DNA from: Rubripirellula lacrimiformis
GTDB lineage: Bacteria > Planctomycetota > Planctomycetia > Pirellulales > Pirellulaceae
Direction: 5' to 3'
Length of the DNA: 64,000 nt
NCBI RefSeq assembly: GCF_007741535.1
Contig: NZ_CP036525.1
Span: 5,332,001 to 5,396,000, forward strand
Positions 45,482 to 54,408 of this stretch are shown piece after piece. Position 1 is the stretch's first letter. Every line of letters starts with the position of its first letter. Position numbers and translations under genes: made by a program. The notes beneath the pieces were generated by a model. It did no database searches, was not told the DNA's origin, and saw only the letters and a list, made by a program, of their open reading frames with translations.

Positions 45482-46252
45482 ATGCGACTTCACTGTTTGG
45501 GTACCGTGGGCTACCACCCCAATGATGACCGGCATACTTCGTGCTATTTTTTGCCCGAATCCGGCATCCTTTTGGACGCGGGAACCGGTGCTTTCCGGCT
45601 TTCGCCGCTGATCCAAACCGACACGCTGAACATCTTGCTTAGCCACGCACACCTGGACCACACCTTTGGGCTGACGTTTCTGCTGGACGTGTTGTTCGAA
45701 GCCCAGAAGCGGCGTGGGAAACCGATCGAAAAGCTGAGAATTTTTGGCGAGCAAGAAAAAATTTCTGCGGTCGAAACCCATTTGTTCCACGATCTTATTT
45801 TCCCAGCCAAATTGGATGCGGAATGGATCGCGATCGACGACCAGCCCGAATTCACGGTCGAAGGCGTCCAAGTGTCGTGGCGCCCCCAGGATCACCCGGG
45901 CGGTTCCGTCGCCTACCGGATGGATTGGCCTGATCAGCGAAAACGATTGGTGTACGCAACCGATACCACCGGCGACACATCCGAAGAACACGCACGATGG
46001 TGCGAGGGTGCGGACCTGTTGATGCACGAGTGCTATTTTCGCGACGATGCGTCCGAGTGGGCACTGAAGACCGGGCACAGCTGGACCAGCCGAGTCGCCG
46101 AAGTGACTTCGCTGTCGAAACCCAAGCGTTTGCTGCTGACCCACATCAACCCGATCGAAGAGTCCGACGATCCCATCGATATCGAAGCGATTCGACGAAG
46201 CGTCGATGCCGAAGTGACGCTTGCGACCGATGGCCTGACGCTGGAGTTCTAG
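45482..46252 (+). CDS. MBL-fold metallo-hydrolase (RNase Z/AtsA-like)
   Basis: This 256-residue protein has the metallo-beta-lactamase motif HAHLDH (His55, His57, Asp59, His60), a leading LGTVGYHPNDDRHTSCYF, and the later YATDTTG and LLLTHINP segments with metal-ligand Asp and His. No signal peptide is seen, so it is cytoplasmic. Close families are ribonuclease Z and arylsulfatase-like (AtsA) hydrolases; the length and motif spacing do not decide between them. Its TAG stop directly abuts the GTG start of the DUF1592 gene. Confidence 0.88.
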   Translation: MRLHCLGTVGYHPNDDRHTSCYFLPESGILLDAGTGAFRLSPLIQTDTLNILLSHAHLDHTFGLTFLLDVLFEAQKRRGKPIEKLRIFGEQEKISAVETHLFHDLIFPAKLDAEWIAIDDQPEFTVEGVQVSWRPQDHPGGSVAYRMDWPDQRKRLVYATDTTGDTSEEHARWCEGADLLMHECYFRDDASEWALKTGHSWTSRVAEVTSLSKPKRLLLTHINPIEESDDPIDIEAIRRSVDAEVTLATDGLTLEF

Positions 46253-48718
46253 GTGAGAAACCCAATTCGATGGTGGTTCTTGGTGATGTTCGGCTGCGCA
46301 TTGGCCAATGGTCAAACCGCCGCCGCCGAAACCGCCTCGGTCGCCGACCTGTCGCAATCTTTCTTCGCACGAAACTGCAACGATTGCCATTCAGGGGACG
46401 GTGCCGAGGCCGATTTGGACCTGACCGACCTTTCGATGGAAGTTTCGGATCTGGCGATCCATGCCCGATGGGTGCGAATCTTTGATCGAGTTCGATCGGG
46501 CGAGATGCCACCGCCGGATGCGGCCGCGGTCGACGCGATGGAGGTCGAATCATTCACCGATAGCGTCGAAGTGTTCCTACAGATCGCGGGTCGTCGATTT
46601 CAACAGACGGTGCTGCGGCGGTTGAACCGAAACGAATACGCCAACACATTGAACGATCTATTCGGCACTCATTTAGACCTGTCGATGATGTTGCCCGAGG
46701 ACGGTCGCAGTCACGAATTCGACAACGTGGGCGATGCCTTGGGCGTGTCGATGGTGCATCTGCAAAAGTACTTGGATGCGATCGATTCGGTCATGGACGC
46801 GGCCATTGCAAAGACGACGTCACGGCCGGCCACGCAGGTGATCCAGGCCAACTATGCCGAATCGCGAGAGGGCGAAAAATTTGTCGGCGAAGTCTGGAGA
46901 TTGGCCGATGACGGCGCGGTCGTGTTCTTCCAAGACCTGGGATACCCCACCGGAATGCTACGTGGTGCGGAAGTCAAACAGGCCGGTTGGTACACGCTGC
47001 GAGTGACCGGGTACGCCTACCATGCCGAGCAACCCATCACGTTTCGAGCAGGGCTGACCAGTTTCCAGCCCGGATCCGACAAGCCGACGCTAGGTTACTT
47101 TCAGTTTCCCCCCATCGAATCCACCGATGGTCAACCGACCACGGTCGAAAAACGCGTGTGGATGGAACCTCGATTCATGGTTTCGATCGATCCCTGGGGA
47201 ATCGACACCGGCAATTACAACCTGCGAAAACAAGGCATCGATGGCTACACCGGTCCTGGACTTGCGATCAACCAAGTCGAACTGGTGGGGCCGATCCTCG
47301 AATCATTTCCCGGCCGCGGCCACGAATTGATCTATGCCGGGTTGGTCCGACACGAGGTCGAACCGACAAACCCGACGACCAAGACAAAGCCGTGGTACCA
47401 GCCGAACTTTGTCACCGAATCCACGCAGCCGGCGACGGACGCGGCCAAGGTGTTCCGGCGGGTGGCGACCGCTGCCTATCGTCGGCCGGTGGATGATTCG
47501 GACGTCCAGCCGATCATCGAACTGATGACTCAGCAGATCGATCGCGGTGCGACCTTTGACGAAGCGCTGCGGACCGGCGTTGCCGCGATCTTCTGCAGCC
47601 CCGATTTCCTGTACCTGCAGGAACCCGGCGGAAAGCTGGACGATCACGCGATTGCGTCGCGGCTGTCCTATTTCCTGGTCCGCACCACGCCGGACCAAGC
47701 CCTGCTAGACGCAGCCGCAGCGGGTGTCCTGTCGACCGATCCGTCGGCGTTGATCCAGCACACTCGACGTCTGATCGCGGACCCACGACACCAACGATTC
47801 ATCGACGACTTTTGCGACGCATGGTTGAACCTTCGCGAGATCGAATTCACCAGTCCCGACCGGACGCTATTCCCCGAATACGATCCCTATCTTCAGCATT
47901 CAGCGATTGCCGAAACGCGACATTTTGTTTCGGAACTGATCGAAAAGAATCTGCCTGTTCGCAATGTTGTGCAAAGCGACTTTGCGTTTTTGAATGAACG
48001 TTTAGTCGATCACTATCGCGATGGATTGGGACAAACCGATCCGGTCCATGGCCCCGATCTGCAGAGAGTCCAACTGTCGGATGATTCGCTTCGCGGCGGA
48101 CTGCTGAGCCAAGCCAGCGTGTTGAAAGTGTCGGCCAACGGCACCAACACTTCGCCGGTCGTCCGTGGCGTCTGGGTGATGGAACGAATTCTAGGGATCA
48201 CGCCATCCCCTCCGCCGCCTGGCATCTCGGGGGTCGAACCGGACATCCGAGGCGCATCGACGCTGCGAGAATTGCTGGACAAGCATCGTGACCTGGACTC
48301 CTGCCGCAGTTGTCACGCGATGATCGACCCGCCCGGATTTGCGTTAGAAAGTTTCAATCCGATCGGCGGCTACCGAGACCGATTCCGCAGCCTCGGCGAA
48401 GGAGAAAAGGTCGATCTGCAAATCAAACAACGCCGCGTTCAATACCGGCTAGGCCAGGCCGTGGACGCCAGCGGCGAGATGCAGGACGGACGCAAATTCG
48501 ACGGATTCGTTCAGTTTCGCCAGCGACTTGCTGCCGACGAAGACGCATTGGCACGCTCGCTTGCGACCAAATTTTTGACCTTCGCTACCGGCCGTGAAAT
48601 GGGATTTTCGGATCGCCCGATGATCGATCGGATGGTGGCGGAGTCCAAGCAACGCGGGCATGGCGTTCGAGATATATTGGAACTGGTCGTGACCAGCGAA
48701 GCGTTCCTGAACAAGTAG
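46253..48718 (+). CDS. DUF1592/DUF1588 planctomycete diheme cytochrome-like protein
   Basis: This 821-residue protein starts at a GTG at 46253, immediately after the TAG of the MBL gene, and has a signal peptide (about 1-25, GCALANGQTAAAE). It carries CNDCH (Cys42, Cys45, His46), a DUF1587-like part (LRRLNRNEYANTLNDLFGTH), DUF1595 (VFRRVATAAYRRPVDDSDVQ), DUF1592 (FCDAWLNLREIEFTSPDRTL), DUF1588 with a second heme motif CRSCH (about Cys684, Cys687, His688) followed by MIDPPGFALESFNPIGGYRD, and DUF1585 (KFLTFATGREMGFSDRPMID). This is the full planctomycete PSD2-like architecture. Role: exported diheme protein of unknown reaction, normally beside DUF1552 as here. Confidence 0.94.
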   Translation: MRNPIRWWFLVMFGCALANGQTAAAETASVADLSQSFFARNCNDCHSGDGAEADLDLTDLSMEVSDLAIHARWVRIFDRVRSGEMPPPDAAAVDAMEVESFTDSVEVFLQIAGRRFQQTVLRRLNRNEYANTLNDLFGTHLDLSMMLPEDGRSHEFDNVGDALGVSMVHLQKYLDAIDSVMDAAIAKTTSRPATQVIQANYAESREGEKFVGEVWRLADDGAVVFFQDLGYPTGMLRGAEVKQAGWYTLRVTGYAYHAEQPITFRAGLTSFQPGSDKPTLGYFQFPPIESTDGQPTTVEKRVWMEPRFMVSIDPWGIDTGNYNLRKQGIDGYTGPGLAINQVELVGPILESFPGRGHELIYAGLVRHEVEPTNPTTKTKPWYQPNFVTESTQPATDAAKVFRRVATAAYRRPVDDSDVQPIIELMTQQIDRGATFDEALRTGVAAIFCSPDFLYLQEPGGKLDDHAIASRLSYFLVRTTPDQALLDAAAAGVLSTDPSALIQHTRRLIADPRHQRFIDDFCDAWLNLREIEFTSPDRTLFPEYDPYLQHSAIAETRHFVSELIEKNLPVRNVVQSDFAFLNERLVDHYRDGLGQTDPVHGPDLQRVQLSDDSLRGGLLSQASVLKVSANGTNTSPVVRGVWVMERILGITPSPPPPGISGVEPDIRGASTLRELLDKHRDLDSCRSCHAMIDPPGFALESFNPIGGYRDRFRSLGEGEKVDLQIKQRRVQYRLGQAVDASGEMQDGRKFDGFVQFRQRLAADEDALARSLATKFLTFATGREMGFSDRPMIDRMVAESKQRGHGVRDILELVVTSEAFLNK

Positions 48719-48803
48719 AGTTCAACGCAGCGGTGGCGGCGTCAGAAGTCTTACGCCCCATCGTTGCTGCGTTCCGATTCACCGTATCCCACCAAGGCCA
48801 ACC

Positions 48804-50105
48804 ATGTTGATTCCAGCCAATCCGATCAGCCGCCGGAAGATGCTACGAGGCGCCACGGCGGCCGCGATCGCGCTTCCGATGTTGGAAGCGATGGGTCCGT
48901 CGGTTGGTCGCAGAGCACTCGGTCAAACCGCCGATGACGTGCCGCCAAAGCGATTTGTGGCTTGTTGTGCGGGGCTGGGATTTCACGGACCGCACCTATT
49001 TCCGGATGCCGAGGGCGATGCATTGGCATCGACGCCCTACCTGTCTCGATTGGCCGATCATCACGACCAGATCACTGTCTTTTCGGGCCTGTCCCACCCC
49101 GACCAACAAGGCAACAACGGGCATGCGTCGGCACTGACATGGTTGACGTCGGCCCGACGCCCGGGGCTGGCCGGATTTCGCAACACTCTGTCGATCGACC
49201 AACGGATCGCTCAGCAAGTTGGGCTGCAAACTCGATTCCCGTTCCTGGCGATGGCGGTTTCCAACGAATCACTTTCCTGGACGTCCAACGGCGTTCCGAT
49301 CCCGGCGATGTCGTCCCCAGCGAAGATCTACAAGGCTTTGTTTGTTGATGGGGACGCCAAAGCCGTTGATAAAGAGATGCTGAATCTGAAACGCGGCCGC
49401 AGCATCCTGGACACCGTTGGTGGCAGAGCCCGCAGGTTGGAACAAAAACTGGGCGAACGTGACCGCGACAAGCTTGACGAATACTTAACGTCGGTACGCG
49501 AGCTAGAACAGCGTCTGCAGCAAAGCGAGGGATGGGTACGACTTCCCAAGCCCAAGGTGGACATTGAACAGCCCGATGATATTCGCGACAAGGCCGAAGC
49601 GATCGCACGCCAGCGGCTGATGTACGACATGATCGTGCTGGCAATCCAAACCGATTCGACTCGCACGATCACCCATCAATTGGGCGGACTCAATTCGGCT
49701 CCCAATATCCCCGGCGTCGACAGCGATTGGCACGGCCTGTCCCATCACGGCAAAGACCCGGACAAGATCAACGAACTGAAACTGATCGAAGAAGCCGAGT
49801 TCGAAACGTTCAACGAATTCTTGACGAAGCTGCGGGCGATCGACGAAGGTGGCCGGTCGCTGTTGGATCAAACAGCGATTCTGTTCGGTTCGAATTTGGG
49901 GAACGCCAGTGCCCATGATTGGCGAAATTTGCCGATCATCATCGCCGGTGGCGGTTACAACCACGGGCGATACGTCGCGCACGATTCGCAAAACAACACT
50001 CCCTTTGCAAACGTCTTGGTCAGCTTGGCCCAGCGAATGGACGTCGAAATCGACTCGTTCGGCAGCAGCACGGCCGCCGGTGTCCGCGGTCTGGACCAAT
50101 CCTGA
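48804..50105 (+). CDS. DUF1552 protein (Tat-exported)
   Basis: This 433-residue protein has a twin-arginine leader (ISRRKMLRGATAAAIALPML). The DUF1552 signature is clear: PKRFVACCAGLGFHGPHLFP, VFSGLSHPDQQGNNGHASAL, LTSVRELEQRLQQSEGW, AILFGSNLGNASAHDWRNLP and IIIAGGGYNHGRYVAHD. The function is unknown; members occur beside DUF1592 cytochromes in planctomycetes and verrucomicrobia. It follows the DUF1592 gene after 85 bp and precedes the sulfatase gene by 37 bp, suggesting one transcript from the MBL gene onward. Confidence 0.94.
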   Translation: MLIPANPISRRKMLRGATAAAIALPMLEAMGPSVGRRALGQTADDVPPKRFVACCAGLGFHGPHLFPDAEGDALASTPYLSRLADHHDQITVFSGLSHPDQQGNNGHASALTWLTSARRPGLAGFRNTLSIDQRIAQQVGLQTRFPFLAMAVSNESLSWTSNGVPIPAMSSPAKIYKALFVDGDAKAVDKEMLNLKRGRSILDTVGGRARRLEQKLGERDRDKLDEYLTSVRELEQRLQQSEGWVRLPKPKVDIEQPDDIRDKAEAIARQRLMYDMIVLAIQTDSTRTITHQLGGLNSAPNIPGVDSDWHGLSHHGKDPDKINELKLIEEAEFETFNEFLTKLRAIDEGGRSLLDQTAILFGSNLGNASAHDWRNLPIIIAGGGYNHGRYVAHDSQNNTPFANVLVSLAQRMDVEIDSFGSSTAAGVRGLDQS

Positions 50106-50142
50106 AACCACCGCCCTAGAATTACCGCGTAGGAATCTGAAT

Positions 50143-51585
50143 TTGCATTATTCGTTTGGATGGATTGCCCGCAGCTTGGCGATCGCAGTTGGAATCTTGG
50201 CTGCGGCGGTTGCAGTGGCGGCTGACCGGCAACCCAACATCGTGGTGATCATTGCCGACGACCTCGGATACGGCGAACTGGGTTGCTATGGCGGAAACGA
50301 AATTCCGACACCGCAGATGGACGGACTTGCCTCGGGCGGCGCAAGGTTCACCGACGGGTACGTGACTGCACCGTTCTGTGCTGCATCGCGGGCCGCAATC
50401 ATGGCAGGCCGATACCAAACGCGATTTGGATTCGAATTCAATCCAATCGGAGCCGAGAATGCGGCGCAGGGAATCGGGATCCCCCAGGACGAAACGCTGC
50501 TGCCGTCGTTGATCCAGTCCGCCGGTTATGCCACAGGACTGATCGGCAAGTGGCACCTGGGTGGGACCGCCCCGTTTCACCCGCAACGTCGGGGATTCGA
50601 CGAGTTCTTTGGCTTTCTGCATGAAGGCCACTTTTTTGTTCCACCGCCTTACGATGGTGCGACGACATGGCTGCGCCGCAAAGCGATCCCCGGTGGCGGG
50701 AAGGGACGCTGGACGTCGGCCAATGGACGAACCATTTGGTCCACCGACATGGGACACAGCGAACCGCCGTATGACACGGACAACCCCGTGATGCGTTCTA
50801 GCCAACCGGTCAACGAGACCGAAAATCTGACAGACGCCTTCACTCGCGAGGCCTGCGATTTCATCGACCGTCACGCCGATCAACCGTTCTTTTTGTGCCT
50901 CGCCTACAATGCAGTGCACAGCCCACTGCAGGGCGAAGACGAGTACATGGAACGCTTCTCGCACATCGAAGACGTCCAACGGCGAATCTTTGCGGCGATG
51001 CTGGCCCACTTGGATGACAGCATCGGACGTGTCCTGGCATCGATCGAAGCGGCGGGTGCGACTGAAAACACGCTGGTCCTCTTCCTCAGCGACAACGGTG
51101 GCCCAACAAAGGAATTGACCAGCAGCAACGCACCGCTGCGTGGTGGCAAGGGCATGGTTTACGAAGGCGGAGTCCGCATCCCCATGATCGCATCCTGGCC
51201 TGGAAAGATCTCGCCGCAAGTTGTCTCTACACCGGTAACATCCATGGACCTCCACGCCACGGCCTGTCGTGCGGCGAACGTTGACATGGCACAACACAAG
51301 GGCATGGGCGATCGTGACGGTTCGAACCTGATCCCGCTGTTGACGCGATCCGACGCTAGCTCGTTTGCCCAACGTCCAATTTTTTGGCGTGTCGGCGACC
51401 GTCACGCGATTCGCTATCAGCAGTGGAAACTGGTCCGACGTCGTGGCGACTGGGAACTGTATGACCTGTCCAGCGACATCAGCGAATCGGTCGACCTAGC
51501 GGATACCAATCCCGACAAAGTCCGCGAGCTTGCCAAACGATGGCGAGACTGGAACGCCCAGCAGGTGGAACCGCTGTGGCGATGA
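50143..51585 (+). CDS. Secreted type I sulfatase (Cys-type)
   Basis: The best start is TTG at 50143: AGGAA lies 6 bp upstream and the next residues (WIARSLAIAVGILAAAVAVA) are a signal peptide. No ATG is in frame between the DUF1552 stop and the mature domain. The 480-residue protein has the sulfatase core PNIVVIIADDLGYGELGCYG with metal-binding Asp39 and Asp40. The CAASR motif (Cys79) is modified to formylglycine by FGE or anSME. GKWHLGG follows, then LFLSDNGGPTKE. It removes sulfate from a carbohydrate or related substrate outside the cytoplasm. Specificity is not readable. It sits behind DUF1552, and the esterase follows. Confidence 0.93.
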   Translation: MHYSFGWIARSLAIAVGILAAAVAVAADRQPNIVVIIADDLGYGELGCYGGNEIPTPQMDGLASGGARFTDGYVTAPFCAASRAAIMAGRYQTRFGFEFNPIGAENAAQGIGIPQDETLLPSLIQSAGYATGLIGKWHLGGTAPFHPQRRGFDEFFGFLHEGHFFVPPPYDGATTWLRRKAIPGGGKGRWTSANGRTIWSTDMGHSEPPYDTDNPVMRSSQPVNETENLTDAFTREACDFIDRHADQPFFLCLAYNAVHSPLQGEDEYMERFSHIEDVQRRIFAAMLAHLDDSIGRVLASIEAAGATENTLVLFLSDNGGPTKELTSSNAPLRGGKGMVYEGGVRIPMIASWPGKISPQVVSTPVTSMDLHATACRAANVDMAQHKGMGDRDGSNLIPLLTRSDASSFAQRPIFWRVGDRHAIRYQQWKLVRRRGDWELYDLSSDISESVDLADTNPDKVRELAKRWRDWNAQQVEPLWR

Positions 51586-51619
51586 AGCGTCCAACAGGAA
51601 GAGTAGGAACAGGAACGTA

Positions 51620-51645
51620 GCCTGGGACGGTGCAGGCTCCCAGGC
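51620..51645. terminator. Hairpin after the sulfatase gene
   Basis: GCCTGGGA at 51620-51627 pairs with TCCCAGGC at 51638-51645, 35 bp after the sulfatase stop. There is no T tract, so it may be a pause or mRNA 3'-end structure rather than a classic terminator. The rest of this 266-bp gap shows nothing. Confidence 0.45.
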
Positions 51646-51851
51646 AGGATGCCTCCATTCAAAGAGCATCCGAATTGTTCTGTCGAGCGGATAATGGGAT
51701 TTCTAGCGAAATCAACTAAGAAATCGGACAGTGATTGATTTGGAATCCGGCGGCTAGGTGACACGGTCGCCAACAGCGGCTGGTACAATGCCGGTCCCGC
51801 TTGCGCGGTTCACCGTTTCCGTTTGCGATTGAAAACTACCGAGGCCTTTGA

Positions 51852-52760
51852 ATGCGTTTGGTTCGTTGCACGAAGATTCGTTTTGGCTTGATCGCTTGGT
51901 CCGTCGCGATTTACAGTCTTGGATTGCTTGGAAACGACCGTCCTTTGTGGGCCGATTCCCCGAAAGCGGCATCGGCAGCCTCGCAGGCCCCAACCGAGCA
52001 CACGTTGAACTACAAAACGGTATCAACGAGCGGCAAAGACGTCACGTTGAAGATCGACTGGACTCGCCCGGCCGATTGGAAAGCCAGCGACCGACGGCCG
52101 GCGGTGGTCTTCTTTCACGGTGGCGGTTGGGTCGGCGGTGCCCCCGGCCAGTTCGCAGCCCACAGCGAAGAACTGGCTAAGTTGGGCATGGTCTGCTTCC
52201 GCGCCCAATACCGCTTGCTGCCTAAGAAGAACCCCATCAAACCGGACCGATGCATCGAAGACGCTTCGGATGCCATTCGCTATATCCGAAGCCACGCCGC
52301 CGAATTTGGTATCGACCCGGACCGCGTCGCTGCGGGCGGCGGATCAGCAGGCGGTCATCTGGCTGCATTCCTAGGCATGATGGACGACGTCGCCGTGGAC
52401 GGTGTATCGCGAAAGCCGAACGCACTTCTGTTGTTCAACCCGGTCTATGACAACGGGCCGGGCGGTTGGGGAACAGGCCGCGTTGGAGACGCCTATGCGG
52501 ACTATTCGCCCGCCCACAACATCACGTCGGACGATCCCCCCGCGATCGTGTTCCTGGGCACGGCGGATTCGCTGATCCCGGTTGCGACGGGCAAGAAGTT
52601 CCAAGCCGAAAGCCGCGCCGCGGGCCTGAAAAGCGACCTCCATCTCTACGAAGGTCAGCCGCACGGTTTCTTCAACGCCACCCGCGACGGCGGCAAGCAT
52701 TACCGAGACACAATGGCCAAGACGATCGACTTTCTAAAATCCAACGGATGGATCCAGTAG
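51852..52760 (+). CDS. Secreted alpha/beta hydrolase, BD-FAE/esterase-like
   Basis: This 302-residue protein has an N-terminal hydrophobic leader (about 10-35). HGGGWVGG (oxyanion loop) lies at about residues 89-96 and the nucleophile motif GGGSAGG puts Ser165. Asp in FLGTADSLIPV and His in GQPHGFFNA complete the triad. The pattern is that of BD-FAE/hormone-sensitive-lipase-type carbohydrate or feruloyl esterases. Like the sulfatase before it, it could deacylate a polysaccharide decoration; the substrate is inferred. It is convergent with the 68-residue gene, with a large palindrome between. Confidence 0.86.
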   Translation: MRLVRCTKIRFGLIAWSVAIYSLGLLGNDRPLWADSPKAASAASQAPTEHTLNYKTVSTSGKDVTLKIDWTRPADWKASDRRPAVVFFHGGGWVGGAPGQFAAHSEELAKLGMVCFRAQYRLLPKKNPIKPDRCIEDASDAIRYIRSHAAEFGIDPDRVAAGGGSAGGHLAAFLGMMDDVAVDGVSRKPNALLLFNPVYDNGPGGWGTGRVGDAYADYSPAHNITSDDPPAIVFLGTADSLIPVATGKKFQAESRAAGLKSDLHLYEGQPHGFFNATRDGGKHYRDTMAKTIDFLKSNGWIQ

Positions 52761-52809
52761 CAATGGGTGGATGCCATCCCAGGTGTCAAACCAACGCCGA
52801 TTGTTTCGA

Positions 52810-52934
52810 AGCAACGAGCGATCACTAAGTGTCGTTTCTTCTTCCCCTCTCTCTCTAACTCTGTCCCCCCGCAAACCGCTGCGCGGCGGGGGCGAGATGC
52901 CTTTCATCGCGACACTTATTGGTCGCTCGTTGCT
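52810..52934. repeat. 125-bp inverted repeat between convergent genes
   Basis: AGCAACGAGCGATCACTAAG (from 52810) pairs with the complement of CGACACTTATTGGTCGCTCG (from 52910); arms are 25 bp with three mismatches, 75 bp apart. The interior holds CCCCCCGC...GCGGCGGGGG, a nested hairpin. The right arm touches the stop codon of the small minus-strand gene. It looks like an inserted palindromic element acting also as a two-way terminator. Confidence 0.85.
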
Positions 52935-53139
52935 AAGCAGCTTTTCGCTGCTGCAGAACCGGGCCACCAACGGTTTCGATAGCCAGTTCCAGATCGTCCA
53001 ACTGGAACACGAGGTTCTTGAAACGGGCAGCGTCACGAGCGGTGTCCGATAAATCCAGGTCGCCCAGGAATTCTTGCACTTCGGCCAACGACATTCGGCC
53101 GATCAAACGCTCGGGCGTGATTTGAATCTTGTGCATCAT
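52933..53139 (-). CDS. Small acidic protein of unknown function (68 aa)
   Basis: The product reads MMHKIQITPERLIGRMSLAE followed by VQEFLGDLDLSDTARDAARF. It is helical, with no known domain. Codon use looks like that of real genes here, but the terminal codons overlap the palindrome's right arm. A Met at residue 2 (53136) is also possible. It is a plausible small cytoplasmic protein, not a recognised family. Confidence 0.5.
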   Translation of the reverse strand: MMHKIQITPERLIGRMSLAEVQEFLGDLDLSDTARDAARFKNLVFQLDDLELAIETVGGPVLQQRKAA

Positions 53140-53364
53140 TGGAACCAGCCATCACCAGGGCATTTCGAAACGCGGCACCAAGACCGCTGTACCGAGTCCT
53201 TCGGCAACCAGCCGAGTGATAGCGGATCAAATCCGCCGGCAGTCGATTCGTAGCGGTTATCGGTGACAAACCCATTGTCCCCGTTTTGACAGCGACCGGA
53301 ATCAAACGAGGGCAGCCACAGGCTGGCGTTTGCGAACGCACGATCGGTAAGTGTCGGGACTGCC

Positions 53365-53433
53365 GTCGTGGGATTCGCCAGAATTCCCACCCGCGCCATC
53401 CCGACGATCAGGAATTCTGGCGGATCCCCCGAC
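53365..53433. repeat. Palindromic repeat with 23-bp arms (GGGATTCGCCAGAATTCC)
   Basis: The left arm GTCGTGGGATTCGCCAGAAT starts at 53365 and the right arm starts GGAATTCTGGCGGATCCCCC at 53411. Arms are 23 bp with two mismatches and a 23-nt loop. The left arm alone recurs at 25878. It lies just downstream of the response regulator gene, where it may end transcription. The rest of the 53140-53456 gap shows no gene. Confidence 0.88.
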
Positions 53434-53456
53434 GACAGATAGTTCCTGTGCGTCGC

Positions 53457-54143
53457 CTACTCGCGGAACCGATAGCCGATGCCACGAACGGTTTCGATCA
53501 GATCGGCAGCATCGCCCATTTTCTTACGCAGGGCACGGACGTGCACGTCGATCGTTCGCTCCAGCACCATCGTGTCTTCGCCCAAAGCGGCATCCACCAA
53601 TTCCGTGCGGCCGAAAGCGCGACCGGGCTGGCGAATCAAAGTTTCCAACAACTGAAACTCGCTCTTGGTCAGTTTCAACACTTCGTCACCCAAGCTGGCG
53701 ACAAAGCGTCGACGATCCACTCGCACACCGTGGTGTTCGACTTGGTCGCTGTCCTCGAAGGCTGGTTCGCGACGACGCAGCAACGCTTTCAGACGCTGCA
53801 GCAACACCTTGTAGCTTTCGACGGGCTTGACCACGTAGTCATCCGCACCAACGGCGAACCCGACTACCTGATCCGATTCTTCGCCCAAAGCACTTAGCAT
53901 CAAAATCAGGGTGTCCTTGGTCGTCGCATCGGCTCGCAGTTGTTTGCAGACCTCGACGCCACTTAGGATCGGCAGGTCGACGTCCAGGAAAATGACGTCG
54001 GGCAGTTGCAGCTTCGCAGCCTTCAGCGCCTCGCGCCCGTCGGCTGCCCGCGAAACGTCATAACCGGCCCGCTGCAGTTGATATTCCAACGTTTCGGCAA
54101 GCGGACGATAGTCCTCGACGACTAGAACTTTGGTTTTCGACAT
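53457..54143 (-). CDS. OmpR/PhoB-type response regulator
   Basis: The start at 54143 (MSKTKVLVVEDYRPLAETLE) gives 228 residues; upstream ATGs only add an unrelated leader. The receiver domain has acidic Glu10/Asp11, phospho-acceptor Asp54 (VIFLDVDLP), and Lys in GADDYVVKP. The C-terminal winged helix includes LTKSEFQLLETLIRQPGRAF, LERTIDVHVRALRKKMG and ETVRGIGYRFRE, the PhoB/OmpR DNA-binding signature. It binds DNA when phosphorylated by the neighbouring kinase. The order is kinase first, regulator second (266 bp apart), the reverse of the usual phoB-phoR order. Confidence 0.95.
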   Translation of the reverse strand: MSKTKVLVVEDYRPLAETLEYQLQRAGYDVSRAADGREALKAAKLQLPDVIFLDVDLPILSGVEVCKQLRADATTKDTLILMLSALGEESDQVVGFAVGADDYVVKPVESYKVLLQRLKALLRRREPAFEDSDQVEHHGVRVDRRRFVASLGDEVLKLTKSEFQLLETLIRQPGRAFGRTELVDAALGEDTMVLERTIDVHVRALRKKMGDAADLIETVRGIGYRFRE

Positions 54144-54408
54144 TTCAGTTTCGTTAGGAATGACTCGTCGGGGAAGCGGCGGCAGAAGCGTGGTTGACAT
54201 GGTACCCCGGTAATCCGTTGGCGGTTGCGTGAGTTGATTTTTTGACGCAGCCATATGTTGAACGAACACGGCGGTTTGTGCACCCGTCGGGAGCCCCGAA
54301 TCCGATGAAGCTTTGGTGAAGTTTGGTCGGCATCGACAGCACGCTTTTACCTAATCGTGCGAATGCGGCGATGAAAATCTCAGTCTGTCGGTGATATTTC
54401 GCGGCCGA

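Noticed and set aside
50122-51405. 427-codon minus-strand frame across the sulfatase
   Set aside because: It is antisense to a clear sulfatase with intact motifs and has no family features.
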